Shown here piece after piece: positions 5,950 through 8,304 of a DNA stretch of 8,304 nt. The stretch is taken from NCBI GenBank assembly GCA_005883695.1, contig VBBV01000082.1:1-8304 (forward strand), given 5' to 3'. A program made the position numbers and the translations under genes. The notes beneath the pieces are model-generated. The model was given only the letters and a program-made list of their open reading frames with translations. It was not told the DNA's origin and searched no databases. Source of the DNA: Candidatus Bathyarchaeota archaeon (GTDB lineage Archaea > Thermoproteota > Bathyarchaeia > 40CM-2-53-6). Each line of letters starts with the position of its first letter. Positions within the stretch are counted from its first letter, which is position 1.

Positions 5950-6666
5950 ATGCCGATAACACTTGAACAAGTCCGAAGATTCCTCGGTAGAACCCTCCAA
6001 GACCCCTACGGCAGAGCCTTCGGCAAAGTCGTAGGCATCTCCGCCAACCTCAGAGATGAAGTAACAGGAGTAGGAATTGAGGAGGGCAACGGAGAATTCC
6101 TCCAATGCCCCGGTGACAGAGTCACCATAACCGGCGACACCCTCGTCCTAGCCCCGGCCTGGAAGGTCGAAGCAGAGGAATTTCGCAAAGAATTTGACAT
6201 TGTGACCAGACGCCTCCGAGCGCTTGACGAGCTGTTCAGCGTCGGCGACATCCAAAAGGACGTCTACGAGGATCTAAGAAAACAACACGAGGACGCAATC
6301 AACGAGCTAAAAGGCAAGAGAAAGGAAATAATCGACACTCTCAGCCAACGAACCAGCACCCTCAACACCCAACTCCGACAATTACAGACACACCTAGCCG
6401 GCAACAAGATGCTCCATGCCTCGGGCGAGTTCGACGATATGAACTACAAGGCTGCTAGCGACGCCATCGACAGCGGTCTCGTCCGGGCGATGGCTGAGAA
6501 GAAGGACGTTGAGTCAATCTACAGTTATCTCCAGAAACTCGACGGCACCCAAGCTCCGCCCACTGCACAACAGCCACAGCCCATAGCTTCAACACCTCAA
6601 TCGACCACAACTACAGCGTCATCCTCGCGAGACCCTGTTCTAGTACTTCACGTGAGGGAGACTTAG
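5950..6666 (+). CDS. cdvA: cell-division protein CdvA
   Basis: The 238-residue product has the CdvA architecture. It has an N-terminal PRC-barrel-like beta domain (about residues 5-70, with FLGRTLQDPYGRAFGKVVGI), a long coiled coil (about 75-195), a Pro/Gln/Thr/Ser linker (200-226) and a short hydrophobic tail (DPVLVLHVRET, 228-238). In Sulfolobus, CdvA binds membrane and DNA, marks the division site, and recruits CdvB through a C-terminal peptide (E3B) that adds a strand to the CdvB winged helix. The tail here fits that role, and the next gene supplies the matching winged helix. The start is ATG 5950, preceded by GGTG at seven bases. The frame stays open further upstream, but that would overlap the preceding gene and add residues before the PRC domain. 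The stop overlaps the GGAGG ribosome binding site of the next gene. Confidence 0.9.
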   Translation: MPITLEQVRRFLGRTLQDPYGRAFGKVVGISANLRDEVTGVGIEEGNGEFLQCPGDRVTITGDTLVLAPAWKVEAEEFRKEFDIVTRRLRALDELFSVGDIQKDVYEDLRKQHEDAINELKGKRKEIIDTLSQRTSTLNTQLRQLQTHLAGNKMLHASGEFDDMNYKAASDAIDSGLVRAMAEKKDVESIYSYLQKLDGTQAPPTAQQPQPIASTPQSTTTTASSSRDPVLVLHVRET

Positions 6667-6670
6667 GAGG
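6666..6670 (+). promoter_or_regulatory. Shine-Dalgarno deciding the start of the second ESCRT-III gene
   Basis: GGAGG overlaps the last base of the cdvA stop codon and lies nine bases before CTG 6680. No ATG, GTG or TTG exists in the reading frame between the upstream stop (6653-6655) and the internal ATG at 6782. This motif therefore points to CTG as initiator; ATT at 6671 directly abuts the motif and is too close. Confidence 0.55.
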
Positions 6671-6679
6671 ATTCAAGGG

Positions 6680-7483
6680 CTGTTACGAAAGTTCGAAGAG
6701 AAAGTCCATCCTATTCCACTAAAAGAGCGCATAGCGCAAGCTCTGTTCAGGCTCGGCTCCCAGAAAGAAAAACTGGAGCACATGTCCGCCCGGCTACAAC
6801 AGCGGGACAAGGAGATGTTCCAACGCTGCATCGGAGCCCAACTCTCCAAGGACACAGCACACGCAGCCCTCTACGCTAACGAGTGCGCAGAAATCCGGAA
6901 AATGGCACATCTCACACTCAGCAGTGAACTAGCCCTCGAACGAGTGATCCTGCGAATGCAGACGGTCGAAGAATTCGGCGACATAATGGCTCAAATCGCA
7001 CCAGTAATCGGTGTCGTGCGCGAGACCCGCGGCAGAATCGCAGGCGTCATCCCGGAAGTCGCCAACGAGCTTGGTGAGGTCAACAACATGCTCAGCGACA
7101 TGAGCATGGAAACCGGTCAGGTCGGCGAAGACCAGGGCTTCGACATGAGCGCCTCAAGCACCGAAGCGCGCAAAGTACTCGAAGAGTCCAGTGCCATCGC
7201 ATCTCAACAAATGAAGGAGCGATTCCCAGAACTACCACTACCAGACGCCCGCCAACCCGTCCCAGAACCAGCCACCCGTGCCCCCGAACAAAGGATTCCC
7301 ATCGCCATCACAACCTCAGGATCGGAAGAGGCACCGCTCGAGGACAGGCTCCTAAGCTACATCAAAACACACAACGGCGAGCTAAGCCTCAACAACTGCT
7401 CCGCAGAACTACTCGTGTCGAGCGACGACATCAGACGTTCTCTACAACGGCTCAAGGATGACGGAAAAATAGTCATGGACTAA
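6680..7483 (+). CDS. cdvB: ESCRT-III cell-division protein CdvB with C-terminal winged helix (rare CTG start proposed)
   Basis: From CTG 6680 the product is 267 residues. The ESCRT-III core (about 1-150) is clearly paralogous to the first copy: over a 37-residue stretch beginning YANE and ending EFGD I count about 26 identities. An MIM2-like motif RFPELPLPD lies at 181-189 for binding the CdvC MIT domain. After a Pro-rich linker, residues 221-266 (EDRLLSYIKTHNGELSL through LQRLKDDGKIVMD) form the winged helix that in Sulfolobus CdvB binds the CdvA tail. This is thus the CdvA-recruited form. A start at the first in-frame ATG, 6782, would delete the conserved first helix (LKERIAQALFRLGSQKEKLE), so an upstream non-standard start is needed. 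Homology to the first paralog covers the region from about 6680. Confidence 0.87.
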   Translation: MLRKFEEKVHPIPLKERIAQALFRLGSQKEKLEHMSARLQQRDKEMFQRCIGAQLSKDTAHAALYANECAEIRKMAHLTLSSELALERVILRMQTVEEFGDIMAQIAPVIGVVRETRGRIAGVIPEVANELGEVNNMLSDMSMETGQVGEDQGFDMSASSTEARKVLEESSAIASQQMKERFPELPLPDARQPVPEPATRAPEQRIPIAITTSGSEEAPLEDRLLSYIKTHNGELSLNNCSAELLVSSDDIRRSLQRLKDDGKIVMD

Positions 7484-7504
7484 ACGGGAGACAGATGCTC
7501 CCGT
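7484..7504 (+). other. perfect 7-bp intercistronic hairpin between the winged-helix cdvB and cdvC
   Basis: ACGGGAG (7484-7490) and CTCCCGT (7498-7504) pair perfectly around a 7-base loop, starting one base after the TAA stop. No T-run follows, so it is unlikely to be a terminator. An mRNA-stability, processing or translation-control element is more plausible. Confidence 0.5.
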
Positions 7505-7525
7505 CCAAGCCCTTCAGTGTCACAA

Positions 7526-7530
7526 GGAGG
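7526..7530 (+). promoter_or_regulatory. Shine-Dalgarno deciding the cdvC start
   Basis: GGAGG (within CACAAGGAGGGACAAG) ends eight bases before ATC 7539, the point where CdvC homologs begin. The reading frame has no ATG, GTG or TTG between the upstream stop at 7470-7472 and the start of the MIT domain. Confidence 0.6.
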
Positions 7531-7538
7531 GACAAGAA

Positions 7539-8304
7539 ATCTCAGCATCAGAAGAACTGGAATCGCTCGCAGTAAAATACGCGAAAGAAGCCATCGAGCT
7601 TGAGAGAAAAGGCTCCAAAAGACTCGCTGCAACTAAATACCAACGAGCCATCGAAGTCCTCCTCAAGCTATGCTCCCTCTACCCAGCTGCGCCCCAAAAC
7701 AGAGTCTACACCGAACATGTAGAAGCCTACAAGAAACGAATCCAGGAACTCCAATCCGACGAGCCAATTGCCCATTCTATCGATTCCACTGAAACCCGAG
7801 ACTCTAAGACAATCAAGCTCGACCAGTGGGTTCTAACCGAGAAACCGGACATCAGTTGGAGCGATATCGCCGACCTTGAGAAGCCGAAAAGAGCGATCGA
7901 AGAATCAATAATCTTCCCAGTGAGGCGACCAGATCTCTTTCCACTCGGTTGGCCCCGAGGAATCCTCTTCTTCGGACCCCCAGGCTGCGGAAAGACGCTG
8001 CTCGCTGCAGCCATTGCTAGCGAGATCAAGGGGATGTTCTTCTGCGCTGACGCCGCGTCCCTAATGTCAAAGTGGCTGGGAGAATCCGAACGAAACGTCT
8101 CCCAACTATTCACAAAGGCAAGGGAAGTTTCTGAGAACGGACAGCCAGCAATCGTCTTCATCGACGAAATAGATTCGCTCATGGGCGTTCGGGGAGAAGA
8201 GGTGGGAGGAGAGGTTAGGGTCCGAAACCAGTTCCTCAAAGAGATGGACGGCATACTCGACAAGAACAAGAAATTCCACGTCTATCTCATCGGCGCGACA
8301 AACA
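7539..8304 (+). CDS. cdvC: cell-division ATPase CdvC / Vps4, N-terminal part (rare ATC start proposed, runs off right edge)
   Basis: The 255 visible codons encode an MIT domain and the first part of an AAA+ ATPase. The MIT three-helix bundle spans about residues 5-75 (ELESLAVKYAKEAIELERKG, then YQRAIEVLLKL) and would bind the MIM2 motifs of the two ESCRT-III proteins. The ATPase shows the Vps4-like lead-in DISWSDIADLEKPKRAIEE, Walker A GPPGCGKT (146-153), pore loop SKWLGESE around W179, Walker B IVFIDEID (205-212) and sensor-1 IGATN (251-255). The arginine fingers and C-terminus lie outside. CdvC disassembles and remodels ESCRT-III polymers using ATP. No conventional start exists in frame; ATC 7539 is chosen because GGAGG lies eight bases upstream and homologs start there. 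CTG 7557 is a less likely alternative, since it is 26 bases from the GGAGG. Confidence 0.9.
   Translation, partial: MSASEELESLAVKYAKEAIELERKGSKRLAATKYQRAIEVLLKLCSLYPAAPQNRVYTEHVEAYKKRIQELQSDEPIAHSIDSTETRDSKTIKLDQWVLTEKPDISWSDIADLEKPKRAIEESIIFPVRRPDLFPLGWPRGILFFGPPGCGKTLLAAAIASEIKGMFFCADAASLMSKWLGESERNVSQLFTKAREVSENGQPAIVFIDEIDSLMGVRGEEVGGEVRVRNQFLKEMDGILDKNKKFHVYLIGATN

Noticed and set aside
6656..6670. Programmed frameshift fusing CdvA to the following ESCRT-III
   Set aside because: The sequence contains CTTAGG, as in the yeast Ty1 site, but not in the phase needed, and a good ribosome binding site already explains separate initiation.
7727..8269. Minus-strand frame of 180 codons
   Set aside because: It is antisense to cdvC, which carries intact Walker A, Walker B and sensor-1 motifs.
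1..8304. CRISPR arrays, insertion sequences, integrases or attachment sites
   Set aside because: No regularly spaced repeats, transposase motifs or terminal inverted repeats with target duplications were seen; the region looks like ordinary chromosomal core.

Overview
The window comes from an archaeon, most likely a member of the TACK lineages. It carries a cell-division cluster of the Cdv/ESCRT type (two ESCRT-III proteins, CdvA with a PRC-barrel, and a Vps4-like AAA+ ATPase with an MIT domain) and an Alba chromatin protein. It also shows TATA-like promoters, U-rich terminators and Shine-Dalgarno motifs. Clustered cdvA-cdvB-cdvC is the Sulfolobales-like arrangement, whereas the ESCRT-III sequences resemble what I remember of thaumarchaeal CdvB. 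I therefore leave the phylum open.

Layout. Positions 1-744 (minus) hold the N-terminal part of a GH15 glucoamylase-like protein that runs off the left edge. After a 306-base divergent spacer, 1051-2526 (plus) encodes a sugar-nucleotidyltransferase fused to a left-handed beta-helix and a C-terminal domain resembling DUF5752; together these suggest alpha-glucan or glycan metabolism. A 388-base spacer with several hairpins follows. Next come an unrecognised 103-residue protein (2915-3226, plus), a tail-to-tail Alba gene with a charged N-terminal extension (3231-3605, minus), and a coiled-coil/zinc-ribbon protein with a long Pro/Ala/Thr-rich linker (3740-4885, minus). That last gene is divergent from the Cdv cluster across a 325-base regulatory spacer.

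The Cdv cluster (5211 to the right edge, plus) reads: short ESCRT-III (no winged helix), CdvA, long ESCRT-III (with winged helix), CdvC/Vps4 (partial). The expected interaction elements are visible: a CdvA C-terminal tail and a CdvB winged helix that would dock together, and Pro-rich MIM2-like motifs in both ESCRT-III proteins for the CdvC MIT domain.

The most striking observation is that the second ESCRT-III gene and cdvC both lack any in-frame ATG, GTG or TTG where homology says they begin. Each has a good GGAGG-type ribosome binding site 8-9 bases before a rare start codon (CTG at 6680; ATC at 7539). A perfect 7-bp hairpin lies between these two genes. Together these suggest translational tuning of the ESCRT-III : Vps4 ratio, although sequence error must be excluded. 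The divergent zinc-ribbon gene, which shares a short helical motif with CdvA, is a candidate unrecognised partner of the division machinery.
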